A DNA stretch of 47,708 nt from CAG-1031 sp964556785 (GCA_964556785.1 CAZKXM010000005.1:1-47708), one strand, 5' to 3'; shown: positions 1 through 8,556, counted from the stretch's first letter. Translations and numbers: made by a program. The notes: generated from the sequence alone by a model not told the origin.

Positions 1-359
1 GAGGCACGCTCGATTTTCCGCTCAACGTCGGCAATGGTGACAGTGGCGGGAACGGTGTTGGGCATATCCATAAACGAGGTCACGCCTCCTGCGGCCGCGG
101 CAGCCGATTCGGTTGCCATGTCGGCCTTATGGGTAAGGCCGGGATCGCGGAAGTGCACATGCTCGTCAATGGCTCCGGGCATCAGCATCATTCCCCGGGC
201 ATCGACAATCTTAGCAGCGGAGTCAAGAGCGGCCTGGGGAGGATTGCCCTCGCCCGCTCCGGCTATGAACCGGCCGGCCACAGCCACCCAGCCACCGAAG
301 CTACGCCCCTCATTGACAATCCGGGCATTGATGATGAGAAGGTCAATGCTCGCTGCCAT
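1..359 (-). CDS. pyrC: Dihydroorotase, N-terminal part (runs off window start)
   Basis: Zinc amidohydrolase of pyrimidine synthesis, interconverting carbamoyl-aspartate and dihydroorotate in the cytoplasm. I translated it by hand: it starts MAASIDLLIINARIVNEG, shows the metal-binding DEHVHFRDPGLTHKAD motif near residue 60, and then FMDMPNT, both typical of type I dihydroorotases. About 119 residues are present of roughly 440 expected; the rest lies beyond position 1. Its ATG lies inside the end of the mannosyltransferase gene (17-nt overlap), so the two are probably translationally coupled. Family call is secure; completeness cannot be judged. Confidence 0.9.
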   Translation of the reverse strand, partial: MAASIDLLIINARIVNEGRSFGGWVAVAGRFIAGAGEGNPPQAALDSAAKIVDARGMMLMPGAIDEHVHFRDPGLTHKADMATESAAAAAGGVTSFMDMPNTVPATVTIADVERKIERA

Positions 360-1143
360 GATGATTATTGTTATTTACGCGGGGATACCTGTTCATTATG
401 CTGTCGAGCCTGAGGCGCATCACTCCGAACACGGCTTCGCCGAAGATGCCGGAATTCATCTTGCTCTCGCCGAGCACACGGTTGACGAACACAATGGGCA
501 CTTCCTTGATGCGGAAGCCCATCTTGTAGGCCGTGAACTTCATCTCGATCTGGAAAGCATAGCCCTTGAAGCGGATCTTGTCAAGCGGAAGCGCCTGAAG
601 CACCCTGCGGGTGTAACATACGAATCCGGCCGTGGTGTCACGCACGGGCATCCCGGTCACGAACCTGACGTAGGCCGAGGCGTAATAGCTCATCAGCACT
701 CTGCCCATGGGCCAGTTGACCACATTGACGCCGGTCACGTAGCGCGATCCGATAGCCACATCGGCTCCTCCCTCCCGGCAAGCTTTGTAAAGCTCCTGAA
801 GATCATTGGGATTGTGCGAGAAATCGGCATCCATCTCAAATACGTAGAGATACTGCTCCCGCTCCAGAGCCCATTTGAAGCCCATAATGTAGGCCGTGCC
901 CAGTCCGAGCTTTCCTTCCCGCTCCAGCAGGTGGACCCTTCCGGGGTATTCGGCGATTTTCTCACGCACGATCGCAGCCGTGCGGTCAGGCGAGTTATCG
1001 TCGATAATGAGCACATCGAAGCCTTGAGGCAATTTCATCACTGCATCAATAATGGCCGCCGCATTTTCTTCCTCCTTGTAAGTGGGGATAATGACAAGGC
1101 CATCGGCTTTGCGCTCAGATATGGCAGGAGTGGTAGGGTTCAT
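343..1143 (-). CDS. Polyprenol-phosphate mannosyltransferase-like GT2 enzyme
   Basis: GT-A glycosyltransferase of the Dpm1-like branch of family 2, expected to transfer a sugar from a nucleotide donor to a polyprenyl phosphate at the inner face of the inner membrane. Visible are the N-terminal VIIPTYKEEENA and LIIDDNSPDRT segments, the metal-binding DAD of FEMDADFSHNP near residue 100, and DTTAGFVCY near residue 170. At 266 residues it matches the single-domain form without C-terminal membrane helices. The tail is Asn/His-rich (NNNNHHGSEH). The gene overlaps the start of pyrC by 17 nt and has its own promoter. Mannose as the sugar is a family inference. Confidence 0.85.
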   Translation of the reverse strand: MNPTTPAISERKADGLVIIPTYKEEENAAAIIDAVMKLPQGFDVLIIDDNSPDRTAAIVREKIAEYPGRVHLLEREGKLGLGTAYIMGFKWALEREQYLYVFEMDADFSHNPNDLQELYKACREGGADVAIGSRYVTGVNVVNWPMGRVLMSYYASAYVRFVTGMPVRDTTAGFVCYTRRVLQALPLDKIRFKGYAFQIEMKFTAYKMGFRIKEVPIVFVNRVLGESKMNSGIFGEAVFGVMRLRLDSIMNRYPRVNNNNHHGSEH

Positions 1144-1165
1144 GCTCGCATCAAGCTTTTGCCCG

Positions 1166-1173
1166 CAAATTTA
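1166..1173 (-). promoter_or_regulatory. -7 element for the mannosyltransferase-pyrC pair
   Basis: On the minus strand this reads TAAATTTG, matching the Bacteroidota -7 consensus TAnnTTTG. It lies 22 nt before the ATG at 1143. The best upstream TTTG is 23 nt away, longer than ideal, so the -33 element is weak. Confidence 0.55.
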
Positions 1174-1261
1174 CTAAATTTTTACACGGCAACGCCCAAA
1201 ACATCCCTAAAATTTTCACCCTCCGCAAATAAGCTGCCTTTCAGGCGCTTTTCGGGCGGGC

Positions 1262-1299
1262 GGAAAACTAGAAAGCGCTGCGGACAGGGCCGCAGCGCT
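1262..1299 (-). terminator. Hairpin terminator downstream of ald
   Basis: A perfect 10-bp stem (AGCGCTGCGG, 1274-1283, with CCGCAGCGCT, 1290-1299) closes a 6-nt loop. Read on the minus strand it is followed by TTTCTAGTTTTCC, a broken T-tract. It lies about 50 nt past the ald stop and is the likely end of that transcript. Confidence 0.7.
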
Positions 1300-1348
1300 A
1301 TGATTGGTCGGGACGCCGCGGGTGCGGCGGCCTGATGGGGGATTCCTA

Positions 1349-2464
1349 TCAGTTGAGGAATGTCTTGAGGTCAGACAGGGGCATATCGAATGCCTGGGCA
1401 ACGCCGGGGAAAGTAACCTGACCGTCAACAACGTTCACGCCCTGAGCGAGAGCCTGATTGTCGCGGCAAGCGTCCTTCCAGCCCTTGTTGGCAAGCTGGA
1501 TGGCGTAGGGCATGGTGGCGTTGGTGAGAGCGAGGGTCGAGGTGCGTGCAACGGCGCCGGGGATGTTGGCAACGGCATAGTGCACGATACCGTCGAGCAC
1601 GTAGGTGGGCTCGCTGTGGGTTGTGGGGTGCGAGGTTTCGAAGCAGCCGCCCTGGTCGATGGCAACGTCAACGAGGAGCGCTCCGGGCTGCATGAGCTTG
1701 AGCATCTCGCGGGTTACGAGGTGGGGAGCCTTAGCACCGGGGATCAGCACAGAACCGATCACAACGTCGGCGGTGGGAAGTTCCTGCTCGATATTGTGGG
1801 TTGAAGAGTAGAGGGTCTTCACATTGGGACGCATTGTGTCAGCAACGCGGCGGAGGGTGGGAAGCGAGATGTCAGTGATAGTCACGTCGGCACCCATGCC
1901 CGAAGCCATGAGAGCTGCATTGCGGCCTACAACACCTGCACCGAGAATGAGCACCTTGGCGGGCTTAACACCGGGAACACCACCCATCAGCAGGCCACGG
2001 CCACCCTGGGGCTTCTCCATGAAGCGGCATGCTTCCTGAACTGACATACGGCCTGCAACCTCGCTCATGGGCACGAGCAGGGGCAGAGTGTTGTCAGCGA
2101 GGCGCACGGTTTCATAAGCGATGCAGACTGCACCAGCCTTGAGCATAGCCTCGGTGAGGGGACGATCGCTTGCGAAGTGGAAGTAGGTAAAGAGCACCTG
2201 ACCCTTGCGAACGAGCTTGTATTCGGGTTCGATGGGTTCTTTCACCTTTACGATCATTTCTGCGATGGCATAGACCTCCTCGATGGTGGGGAGCATCTTT
2301 GCGCCGGCAGCCTCATATTCGCTGTCAGCGAAACCGCTGCCGAGGCCGGCGGTTGTCTGAACGTAGACAGTGTGGCCGTTACGAACCAGTTCTTTAACTC
2401 CGGCCGGTGTCATTGACACGCGGTTTTCGTTGTTCTTAATCTCTTTGGGAACTCCGATAATCAT
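1349..2464 (-). CDS. ald: Alanine dehydrogenase
   Basis: NAD-dependent enzyme that interconverts L-alanine with pyruvate and ammonium. The 371-residue length is standard. Visible residues include the NENRVSMTP segment (substrate Arg) near residue 12, VKVKEP (active-site Lys) near 73, YFHFASD (catalytic His) near 95, the Rossmann motif ILGAGVVGRNAA near 173, and VDVAIDQGG (catalytic Asp) near 266. It is a single-gene unit, with a -7 element upstream at 2499-2506 and a hairpin terminator downstream. The direction in the cell (alanine use or ammonium assimilation) cannot be read from sequence. Confidence 0.96.
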   Translation of the reverse strand: MIIGVPKEIKNNENRVSMTPAGVKELVRNGHTVYVQTTAGLGSGFADSEYEAAGAKMLPTIEEVYAIAEMIVKVKEPIEPEYKLVRKGQVLFTYFHFASDRPLTEAMLKAGAVCIAYETVRLADNTLPLLVPMSEVAGRMSVQEACRFMEKPQGGRGLLMGGVPGVKPAKVLILGAGVVGRNAALMASGMGADVTITDISLPTLRRVADTMRPNVKTLYSSTHNIEQELPTADVVIGSVLIPGAKAPHLVTREMLKLMQPGALLVDVAIDQGGCFETSHPTTHSEPTYVLDGIVHYAVANIPGAVARTSTLALTNATMPYAIQLANKGWKDACRDNQALAQGVNVVDGQVTFPGVAQAFDMPLSDLKTFLN

Positions 2465-2498
2465 GGTTATGATGATGTTTTAATAAGGTTATCGGGCG

Positions 2499-2506
2499 CA
2501 AATTTA
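2499..2506 (-). promoter_or_regulatory. -7 element for ald
   Basis: Minus strand TAAATTTG, 34 nt before the ald ATG. A TTTG lies 23 nt further upstream, 2 to 4 nt more than the usual spacing, so the -33 match is only approximate. Confidence 0.55.
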
Positions 2507-2573
2507 GTTCAATTCGCCCCTACGTTGTCCAAAAAATCGTATGTTTTACAACACACTTCTTTACTTCCCTGGT

Positions 2574-3482
2574 TTATTTTGCGGGGAGGGGGGAGAGGGC
2601 GACCGTGACGTCAAAGAGGCTCATGCGCGGTGGGGTGCAGGAGAATTTCAGCGACGACGATGCCATGGCGGGATTAACCGTGCCCTCGAGGTTGGTGATG
2701 AGATAGTCGGGATAAGGCACGTTGGCAATCAGCGGAGTAACGCTTTCGGCAGCGAGGGTGATGGTTGACACTCCGGGGGTGAATGGCACATCGGGGAAGG
2801 TCATGTTCATCGGTGGCATCTGCTGGATAAACTGGGCGCCGGTGATGTCGATCCTGGCGGTGCGTTTCTGAGGATTGAAAGTAACGGCATAGCGTGAGGT
2901 GCTGGTTTCGTAGGCGCTTCCGCCGGCGGTGTTGACAGATTTCGTGATGCCGTAGAGATAGCAGGTTTTGGGATATGCGGTCACGTGATAACGGTTGTTG
3001 AGCACAAACGAGATGGAATAGACGGTGCGCACGTTGGCCTGACCTACGATCACGGTCGACGGTTCGAGCAGTGTGACCGTCGACATGCTGAACTGCGTGA
3101 AACTTACTCCTGCCGATGGACCGAGATTTTCGGGCTCTATATCGGTTGCCACCACGGCATAGCTGCCGTCCTGCTTCATCTCGAGGCTGAATTCGGGCAG
3201 GAGAATAGAGCCATATTGCATGGTATCGTCAATGCGCAGGTCAGTGATGTTGATCTTGACATTGACAGTGCCGTCGGAATAGTTCTTGAATTCAAATTTG
3301 TAGGCGGCATGATCATCGAGGGTGACAGTGCCGTCAGATGAGTCGTAGATGGTGTTGAAACAGTCGGAATAGGTGCGTGATTCGGTTGAGTTGAGCGAAA
3401 CGCCTTCATTGTCGACGCATGAAGTGGCGGCTACGGTAAGCGCGGCAGCGGCGAGCATCGAGGTAAGTCTGGATTTTTTCAT
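2574..3482 (-). CDS. Unknown lipoprotein paired with a TonB-dependent receptor
   Basis: 302 residues with a lipoprotein signal: MKKSRLTSMLAAAALTVAA followed by TSC, placing the lipidated Cys near residue 22. The rest looks beta-rich and may be two related halves: a YxFxFxNYSDGTVNVKI strand pair near residue 65 is echoed by a RYAVTFNPQKRTARIDI segment near residue 195, which suggests an internal duplication (inference). I do not recognise the family. It begins 30 bp after the stop of the TonB receptor gene and is almost certainly co-transcribed with it, so it is probably a surface or periplasmic partner for the same ligand. The ligand is unknown. Confidence 0.75.
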   Translation of the reverse strand: MKKSRLTSMLAAAALTVAATSCVDNEGVSLNSTESRTYSDCFNTIYDSSDGTVTLDDHAAYKFEFKNYSDGTVNVKINITDLRIDDTMQYGSILLPEFSLEMKQDGSYAVVATDIEPENLGPSAGVSFTQFSMSTVTLLEPSTVIVGQANVRTVYSISFVLNNRYHVTAYPKTCYLYGITKSVNTAGGSAYETSTSRYAVTFNPQKRTARIDITGAQFIQQMPPMNMTFPDVPFTPGVSTITLAAESVTPLIANVPYPDYLITNLEGTVNPAMASSSLKFSCTPPRMSLFDVTVALSPLPAK

Positions 3483-3512
3483 AACTGGTTATATGGTTTT
3501 ATTGATTTGTTG

Positions 3513-5735
3513 CTATACATTGCGGTCAAGGAGAATGCGCAGGGTCACTCCGGCCCGGCAGGGCTTGCCACGCTGGAGGAAAGTGTTGGAGATTGACACG
3601 TAGCTGAACGTGTTGTAGCGCGTGGCGGTCAGGTTCTCGCCCCAGAGGTCGATGCTCCACGCTCCGCGCTCAATGCGCACCGAGGCGCCGAGCCGGGCAT
3701 AGAAGGGCTGACGGCTGGCGTTGGCTTCGTCCCAATAGATGTCGCCGGTGCCGCGCAGGTTGATATTGGCCTCGATGCGGTCAATGATCGAGCCGCGGGG
3801 CAGGCTGCGGAACCATGTGGCGCCAAGGAAAAGGGTGTTGGCCGGAGCATAGGGCACGCGCTTGCCGGAATAGTCGGTCAGTCCGTTGTCAAACTCCACG
3901 AAGCGGGCATCGGTGAATCCCCATGCGCCGGAAAGGGCGAGGCAGCTCAGGGGCTGCCACCGGGCCGACAGCTCGGCGCCGATGCTCCGGGTGCGGCCGG
4001 CGTTGGTCATGATGCGGCCGGTGGTGACTCCGTCGGGAAACATTGTGAGCTGCTGGTCGCGGCAGTCGATCCAGAACAGGGCAACATCGCCGCTCAATGC
4101 GCATCCTGGAGCCGACAGGCGCGCGCCGATCTCGTAGTTCCAGCTCTTTTCCGGCCGATAGCTCACAATGTCGGCAATATCATATTTCGCAGTGATTCCC
4201 ATCGACTCCATCACCTGCTGCTGGAGCACGTCGCTGAACATCTGATTGTTGTAACCACCGCTCTTATACCCCTCAGCCACGGAGAGATACACTTCCGAAG
4301 CAGTCCACGGGAGCCGACGGGTGACAGTGAGCTTCGGGAGCAACCGCGTGAACGTGTCCGACAGGCGCCCGGGGGCGTCAATGTCGATCCGCTCGTTCAT
4401 CAGCGGCTCGGGGCGCGAAGGGTCGGTGAGATTCATCACCGTGTATGACCCGTGACACACGCTGCGATATTCCAGAGCGGTGTGCTCCACGTCGAGGCGA
4501 AGATCGGCCGCGATGCTCCACTGGCCTATGTCGAGCGTCGAACGGTGATACACCGCCACGCCCCCCGAAGGCATGGTGAAATAGCTTTCGAGAGGAAACT
4601 CACGGCTGTCCCACACGATCGGATACGTAGGGTTCATATCGTTGCGCTTGGCCTCGATCAGGGCGGCGATGCCATCGTTCTTAAAGGTTACGGGCGCGTC
4701 CATTGTGCCCCGCTTATAGAATCCGAACAGGCCGCCGAGCCAGCTGTAGGCCCCGCTGCGTCCTTTGGCAACGAAATCCTGCGTTATTCCCCATTCGCGG
4801 CGCTTCTGGGTCAGGGTGAAATAGCTTGCTGTCAGAAAATCCTGGTCGAGGGTCATGTCATCGTCGATCCATTGCAGCGAGGTGATTGACGACAATTCTA
4901 TCCCTGCCACCGTCCATCGGGCCGTGAGGCCGTCGGTCACTCCCGTGCGGCGGTAATAGCAGGTGTCGTTATAGGCTATGCGCCCGCTTTCGATCCATGC
5001 GTAGGGATAGCCGTGCTGACGCGAATGGGTCACTGCGGCAGTGTTTTCGATCATCAGCGTGGCCGAGGGGCGCCACGATGTTTTCCATCGCAGGGAGGCA
5101 CCCTCCTCGCGGTCGGCCCTCGCTCCCGAATAGTCATTTTTGAAAAAACCGTTCTGATAATGGAAATCGCCGGTAAATCCCATCCCGAGGCGCGGATGCA
5201 GGCGCAGATAATAGCTCGCGGCAGCGCGGGCGGTGCCCCCGGTGCCCCCTTCGGCGAGAAGCCGCCAGCCTTTGCGCTTAAGCGGCGAAAGAGTGGTGAT
5301 GCTCACGGCGCCGGCCATGGTGTTGCGGCCGTAGAGGGTTGACTGCGGGCCGCGCATCACCTCGATCCGCTCGATGTCGACGAGGTCAAAATCATAATTG
5401 TCCTTATTGAGAAACGGCACATTGTCAACCGTCAGCCCCACCGAGGGCTGGTCGATGCGCGCACCGATGCCGCGCACATAGATCGACGAGGTCATTCTCG
5501 ACCCATAGTCAGGGATATAGAAATTCGGAGCAACCTCGCTAACCCCTTTCATGGTGACAATCCCGAGCCGTTCCACCTCCGCCTCGCTGACAACCGTCAG
5601 GGCCACCGGGCGCACCCCGCCATGACTGCCGCCGTCCTTTATAGCGGTAACCGACACTTCATTTAGCGTCACGGGCGCAATCGTGTCAGCCGGCACCTCT
5701 GAGCCGGCGGCAAGCATAAGCATAGAAAGAAGCAT
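3513..5735 (-). CDS. TonB-dependent outer-membrane receptor, ligand unknown
   Basis: About 740 residues. The plug domain is clear: VSVTAIKDGG, then DYGSRMTSSIYVRGIGARID, DNVPFL and VDIERIEVMRGPQSTLYGRNTMAGAV, the classic end of a plug. A 22-strand barrel follows and ends near LRILLDRNV. There is no N-terminal carboxypeptidase-like (SusC) domain, so it resembles siderophore or cofactor receptors more than SusC. The frame can open at GTG 5744, but I chose ATG 5735 because the predicted transcription start falls at about 5743. The signal peptide is unusual: MLLSMLMLAAGSEVPA is short with no Lys or Arg. The gene sits beside an assembly gap; the lipoprotein gene follows 30 bp downstream. Confidence 0.9.
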   Translation of the reverse strand: MLLSMLMLAAGSEVPADTIAPVTLNEVSVTAIKDGGSHGGVRPVALTVVSEAEVERLGIVTMKGVSEVAPNFYIPDYGSRMTSSIYVRGIGARIDQPSVGLTVDNVPFLNKDNYDFDLVDIERIEVMRGPQSTLYGRNTMAGAVSITTLSPLKRKGWRLLAEGGTGGTARAAASYYLRLHPRLGMGFTGDFHYQNGFFKNDYSGARADREEGASLRWKTSWRPSATLMIENTAAVTHSRQHGYPYAWIESGRIAYNDTCYYRRTGVTDGLTARWTVAGIELSSITSLQWIDDDMTLDQDFLTASYFTLTQKRREWGITQDFVAKGRSGAYSWLGGLFGFYKRGTMDAPVTFKNDGIAALIEAKRNDMNPTYPIVWDSREFPLESYFTMPSGGVAVYHRSTLDIGQWSIAADLRLDVEHTALEYRSVCHGSYTVMNLTDPSRPEPLMNERIDIDAPGRLSDTFTRLLPKLTVTRRLPWTASEVYLSVAEGYKSGGYNNQMFSDVLQQQVMESMGITAKYDIADIVSYRPEKSWNYEIGARLSAPGCALSGDVALFWIDCRDQQLTMFPDGVTTGRIMTNAGRTRSIGAELSARWQPLSCLALSGAWGFTDARFVEFDNGLTDYSGKRVPYAPANTLFLGATWFRSLPRGSIIDRIEANINLRGTGDIYWDEANASRQPFYARLGASVRIERGAWSIDLWGENLTATRYNTFSYVSISNTFLQRGKPCRAGVTLRILLDRNV

Positions 5736-5748
5736 ATTCGTCACAATG

Positions 5749-5780
5749 CAAAATTACGCCTCCTCCCCTCACCCCGCAAT
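5749..5780 (-). promoter_or_regulatory. Promoter of the TonB receptor-lipoprotein pair
   Basis: Minus strand ATTG at 5777-5780, a 20-nt spacer and TAATTTTG at 5749-5756. The -7 box is a full match and the -33 box matches three of four bases. It places transcription start about 8 nt before ATG 5735. Confidence 0.65.
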
Positions 5781-5796
5781 CACTAACAATAGTGAT
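5779..5796. promoter_or_regulatory. Inverted repeat touching the -33 box; candidate operator
   Basis: ATCACTA (5779-5785) and TAGTGAT (5790-5796) form a perfect 7-bp inverted repeat with a 4-nt spacer. It abuts the -33 element of the receptor promoter and has no T-tract, so an operator is more likely than a terminator. No regulator can be named. Confidence 0.4.
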
Positions 5797-5803
5797 ATTC
5801 CGT

Positions 5804-5903
5804 NNNNNNNNNNNNNNNNNNNNNNNNNNNNNNNNNNNNNNNNNNNNNNNNNNNNNNNNNNNNNNNNNNNNNNNNNNNNNNNNNNNNNNNNNNNNNNNNN
5901 NNN
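5804..5903. other. Assembly gap of 100 N
   Basis: Exactly 100 unknown bases, the usual scaffolding placeholder for a gap of unknown length. It removes the C-terminal two thirds of aroC and anything between aroC and the TonB receptor. Frames that cross it are meaningless. Confidence 0.98.
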
Positions 5904-6226
5904 GTGAAATCGGCATGAGAAGGGCGATAGACATGGCGCATAGCCTCATAATCGGCCGAACGCTGCCCGGTGTTGCGCACCATGAAGCCAATGGGTGTGC
6001 CCGTTGTAACGCCATCTATCATGCCCGAGAGCACCTCAAGACTGTCAGCCTCGCGGCGGCCGCTCACAACGGCGCTCTGCCCCGGACGACGCCTGTCAAG
6101 CTCAGCCTGCACCATGCCGAGGTCAACCCTCACTCCCGCAGGCATCCCGTCGATCACCCCGCCGATGGCCGGGCCGTGTGATTCGCCGAAAGTGGTCAGG
6201 CGAAACCGCGAGCCGAACGTGTTCAT
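5904..6226 (-). CDS. aroC: Chorismate synthase, N-terminal fragment cut by the gap
   Basis: Last step of the shikimate pathway, converting EPSP to chorismate with reduced FMN. About 107 residues are visible. They include the family signature near the N-terminus (FGSRFRLTTFGESHGPAIGG), the RRRPGQSA segment and GTPIGFMVRN. The full enzyme has about 355 residues, so roughly 250 codons are hidden; nothing suggests a true pseudogene. Its ATG overlaps the ybaK stop by 4 nt (ATGA), so it is the last visible gene of the long operon starting at 13838. Confidence 0.92.
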
Positions 6227-6729
6227 TCCCCGCCGTCCTCCCCGCCGGAAACAATCAGGTCGGCCATCGTGCCGCGGGCATAAGCGATAAACTCGCGCGG
6301 ATCAATCTTCAGCTGCAAACCGCGCTGCCCGGCGCTCACATAGAAGAACGGTCCTTCAGTGGCCGTCAGATGGAAAAACGCTGGGAACGGCTTCTTCATC
6401 CCGATGGCCGTGCAGCCTCCGCGAATGTATCCCGTGAGCGGCAGCAGCTCCTTCATCGGAATCAGGTCAGCCTTCTTCACTCCGGCAGCGCGCGCCGCCT
6501 TTTTCAGATCCACCTCGGCATTGCCGGGAACCACACACACAAAGTGACACGCCGGGCGCTCCCCGCGGAGCACGAGAGTCTTGAACACCCGGTTGATATC
6601 CTCACCGAGCTGCCCGGCAATGTGTCCCGCCGAGAGGTCGCTCTCGTCAACCACGTAAGGCACAAGCTCATAAGCTATGCCCGCCCGGTCAAGCAATCGC
6701 GCCGCATTAGTTTTGGCAATCTTCTCCAT
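6223..6729 (-). CDS. ybaK: Cys-tRNA(Pro)/Cys-tRNA(Cys) deacylase
   Basis: Trans-editing enzyme that hydrolyses mischarged Cys-tRNA(Pro), protecting translation in the cytoplasm. The 168 residues cover the whole YbaK/EbsC fold: TNAARLLDRAGIAYEL at the N-terminus, VFKTLVLRG near residue 48, DLKKAARAAGVKK (the conserved Lys region) near 75, and the GYIRGGCTAIGMKK loop near 100. It lies 21 bp after the DXS-like gene and overlaps aroC by 4 nt, consistent with operon expression. The family call is firm; exact tRNA preference is not visible. Confidence 0.93.
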   Translation of the reverse strand: MEKIAKTNAARLLDRAGIAYELVPYVVDESDLSAGHIAGQLGEDINRVFKTLVLRGERPACHFVCVVPGNAEVDLKKAARAAGVKKADLIPMKELLPLTGYIRGGCTAIGMKKPFPAFFHLTATEGPFFYVSAGQRGLQLKIDPREFIAYARGTMADLIVSGGEDGGE

Positions 6730-6750
6730 AACAACGATGTGGCAAACCGA

Positions 6751-8502
6751 TCAGAGGAGTGCGCGGGCATCGGCAGCGACGAGCGGGGCGCGGAGGCGGC
6801 ACTGGTCGAGGAGGGTGCTGATGCTGTAACGGTCGAGGAAGCGTTTGGGGATTCCGTAGGATTTCACTTTCATATCCGAGGTACCGTAATAGCGGGCTAT
6901 CTTTTCGCCGAAACCGCCATCAAGCACTCCGTCTTCGAGTGTGATCACCAGGCTGTGGTCGGCTTTGAGGCTTTCAAGCATCTCGGTGTCGACGCCTGAG
7001 AGGTAGCGGGGATTGATGACCGTGGCGTCAATGCCGTCTTTGGCAAGGAGTGCGGCGGCTTCACGGGCAAGGGGGAGGAATGTGCCGGCGCCGATGATGG
7101 CCACCTTCGAGCCGCGGTGTTCGATTTTGAAGCGGTTGAGTGCGGAATAATCGCTGTCGACGGGGCCTTCGGCATGACGCACAGGGCCGCCGGGAATGCG
7201 GATTGCCACGGGATGGTCGGTCTGCTTCATGGCCCAGCGCTGCATGGCAAGATATTCCTCGGCTGTGGTGGGGGCGAGGAATACCCATCCGGGAATGTTT
7301 GACATCAGTGCGATATCGAACCATCCCAAGTGTGTCACATCGTTCATGCCGATGAGCGATCCGCAGAATATGTTGACCACAACAGGGGTGCCGTTGATGG
7401 CTACATCCTGCGAGAACTGATCGTAGGCGCGCTGGAGAAACGAGCTTACCACTCCGAAACAGGGGCGTGCTCCCGCTTTCGCGATGCCCGAGGCCATTGC
7501 CACGGCTTCTTGCTCGGCGATGCCCACATCGATAAACTGGCGCCCTGCTTCCTTGCGCCGCTCGGGATAGAAGCCTATCACGCCGGGGGTGCCTGCCGTG
7601 AGCACGCACACTTTCGGGTCAGCTTTCATCTGCGCGAGCATTTCATTGGCGAAGATCTCGTCGTAGCTCTCCGAATCGTCGTCGGCAAGGAGATTGCCTG
7701 TGGCGAGGTCAAACGGCATTGACCAGTGGAAGCGTTCCTTATGCTGCTGTGCGGGGAGATAGCCGTGGCCTTTGTCGGTGTGGATATGCACCACAACAGG
7801 GCGGTCGGTGTCCTTGACGCTGCGGAAGGCGCTGACAAGCGCGGCAACATCATTGCCGTCGGCCACATAGACGTAGTCATACCCCAGTGCGCGGAAATAG
7901 TTGTCAGGGGCCTTGCCATCGGTTTCTCTCAGGCGGGCGAGACCGACGTAGATTCCACCGTGGTTCTCGGCAATGGACATCTCATTATCGTTGACCACAA
8001 CGATGAAATTGCTTCCGAGCGTGGCGCCTTCGTCAAGGCCCTCGAAAGCCTCGCCGCCGCTTAGCGAGCCGTCGCCCACGAGGGCCACGACATTGTAACG
8101 CTCTCCCATCAGGTCGCGCCCCTTGGCTATTCCGCCCGCGAGGCTCACGGCGGTTGAGGTATGGCCGATGGTAAAGAGGTCATATTCCGACTCACCGGGG
8201 TTGGTGTAGCCGGTCACGTCGTCATACTTCTCCGGGTTGAGGAATGCCTCGACGCGGCCGGTGAGCATTTTGTGGATATAGGTCTGGTGTGACACATCAA
8301 ACACTATTTTATCCTTCGGGGTGTCAAACACATAGTGGAGCGCCACGGTTGCCTCCACCAGGCCGAGGTTTGGCCCTACGTGGCCGCCGTGGGCGGCGAT
8401 TTTCACAAGGAATGCGCTGCGGAGGCTATCGCACAGGCCGGAGAGTTCCGCAATCGAGAGCGAGCGGATGTCGGCCGGAGATTTTATCTGTTGTAATTCC
8501 AT
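6751..8502 (-). CDS. DXS-like thiamine-diphosphate enzyme with altered substrate-site residues
   Basis: 583 residues, shorter than the usual 620-640 of 1-deoxy-D-xylulose-5-phosphate synthase. The TPP motif is intact (GDGSLSGGEAF to NDNEMSIAENHGG), as are the early His residues (GGHVGPNLG, DVSHQTYIHK) and FHWSMPFD. However several substrate-site positions differ from E. coli DXS: AEQHA is AEQEA, IYSTFLQRAYDQ is VVSSFLQRAYDQ (Tyr lost), DRAG is FCGS (Arg lost), and GADGQTHQG is GMNDVTHLG. It could be a divergent DXS serving the MEP pathway or an enzyme with another acceptor. It lies 54 bp after rsmE in a housekeeping operon. Annotation as dxs by similarity alone would be unsafe. Confidence 0.8.
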   Translation of the reverse strand: MELQQIKSPADIRSLSIAELSGLCDSLRSAFLVKIAAHGGHVGPNLGLVEATVALHYVFDTPKDKIVFDVSHQTYIHKMLTGRVEAFLNPEKYDDVTGYTNPGESEYDLFTIGHTSTAVSLAGGIAKGRDLMGERYNVVALVGDGSLSGGEAFEGLDEGATLGSNFIVVVNDNEMSIAENHGGIYVGLARLRETDGKAPDNYFRALGYDYVYVADGNDVAALVSAFRSVKDTDRPVVVHIHTDKGHGYLPAQQHKERFHWSMPFDLATGNLLADDDSESYDEIFANEMLAQMKADPKVCVLTAGTPGVIGFYPERRKEAGRQFIDVGIAEQEAVAMASGIAKAGARPCFGVVSSFLQRAYDQFSQDVAINGTPVVVNIFCGSLIGMNDVTHLGWFDIALMSNIPGWVFLAPTTAEEYLAMQRWAMKQTDHPVAIRIPGGPVRHAEGPVDSDYSALNRFKIEHRGSKVAIIGAGTFLPLAREAAALLAKDGIDATVINPRYLSGVDTEMLESLKADHSLVITLEDGVLDGGFGEKIARYYGTSDMKVKSYGIPKRFLDRYSISTLLDQCRLRAPLVAADARALL

Positions 8503-8556
8503 AGGTTTTCAGAATGTTTAAGTCAATGACTATAACGCGCAGTGCGTCAAAAAGGA

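Noticed and set aside
34..1335. Plus-strand open frame of 433 codons across the mannosyltransferase and pyrC
   Set aside because: Low-complexity His/Ala-rich product with no family features; it is the antisense of two clear genes. High-GC DNA gives many such frames.
5683..6181. Open frames crossing the N run
   Set aside because: They exist only because unknown bases contain no stop codons.
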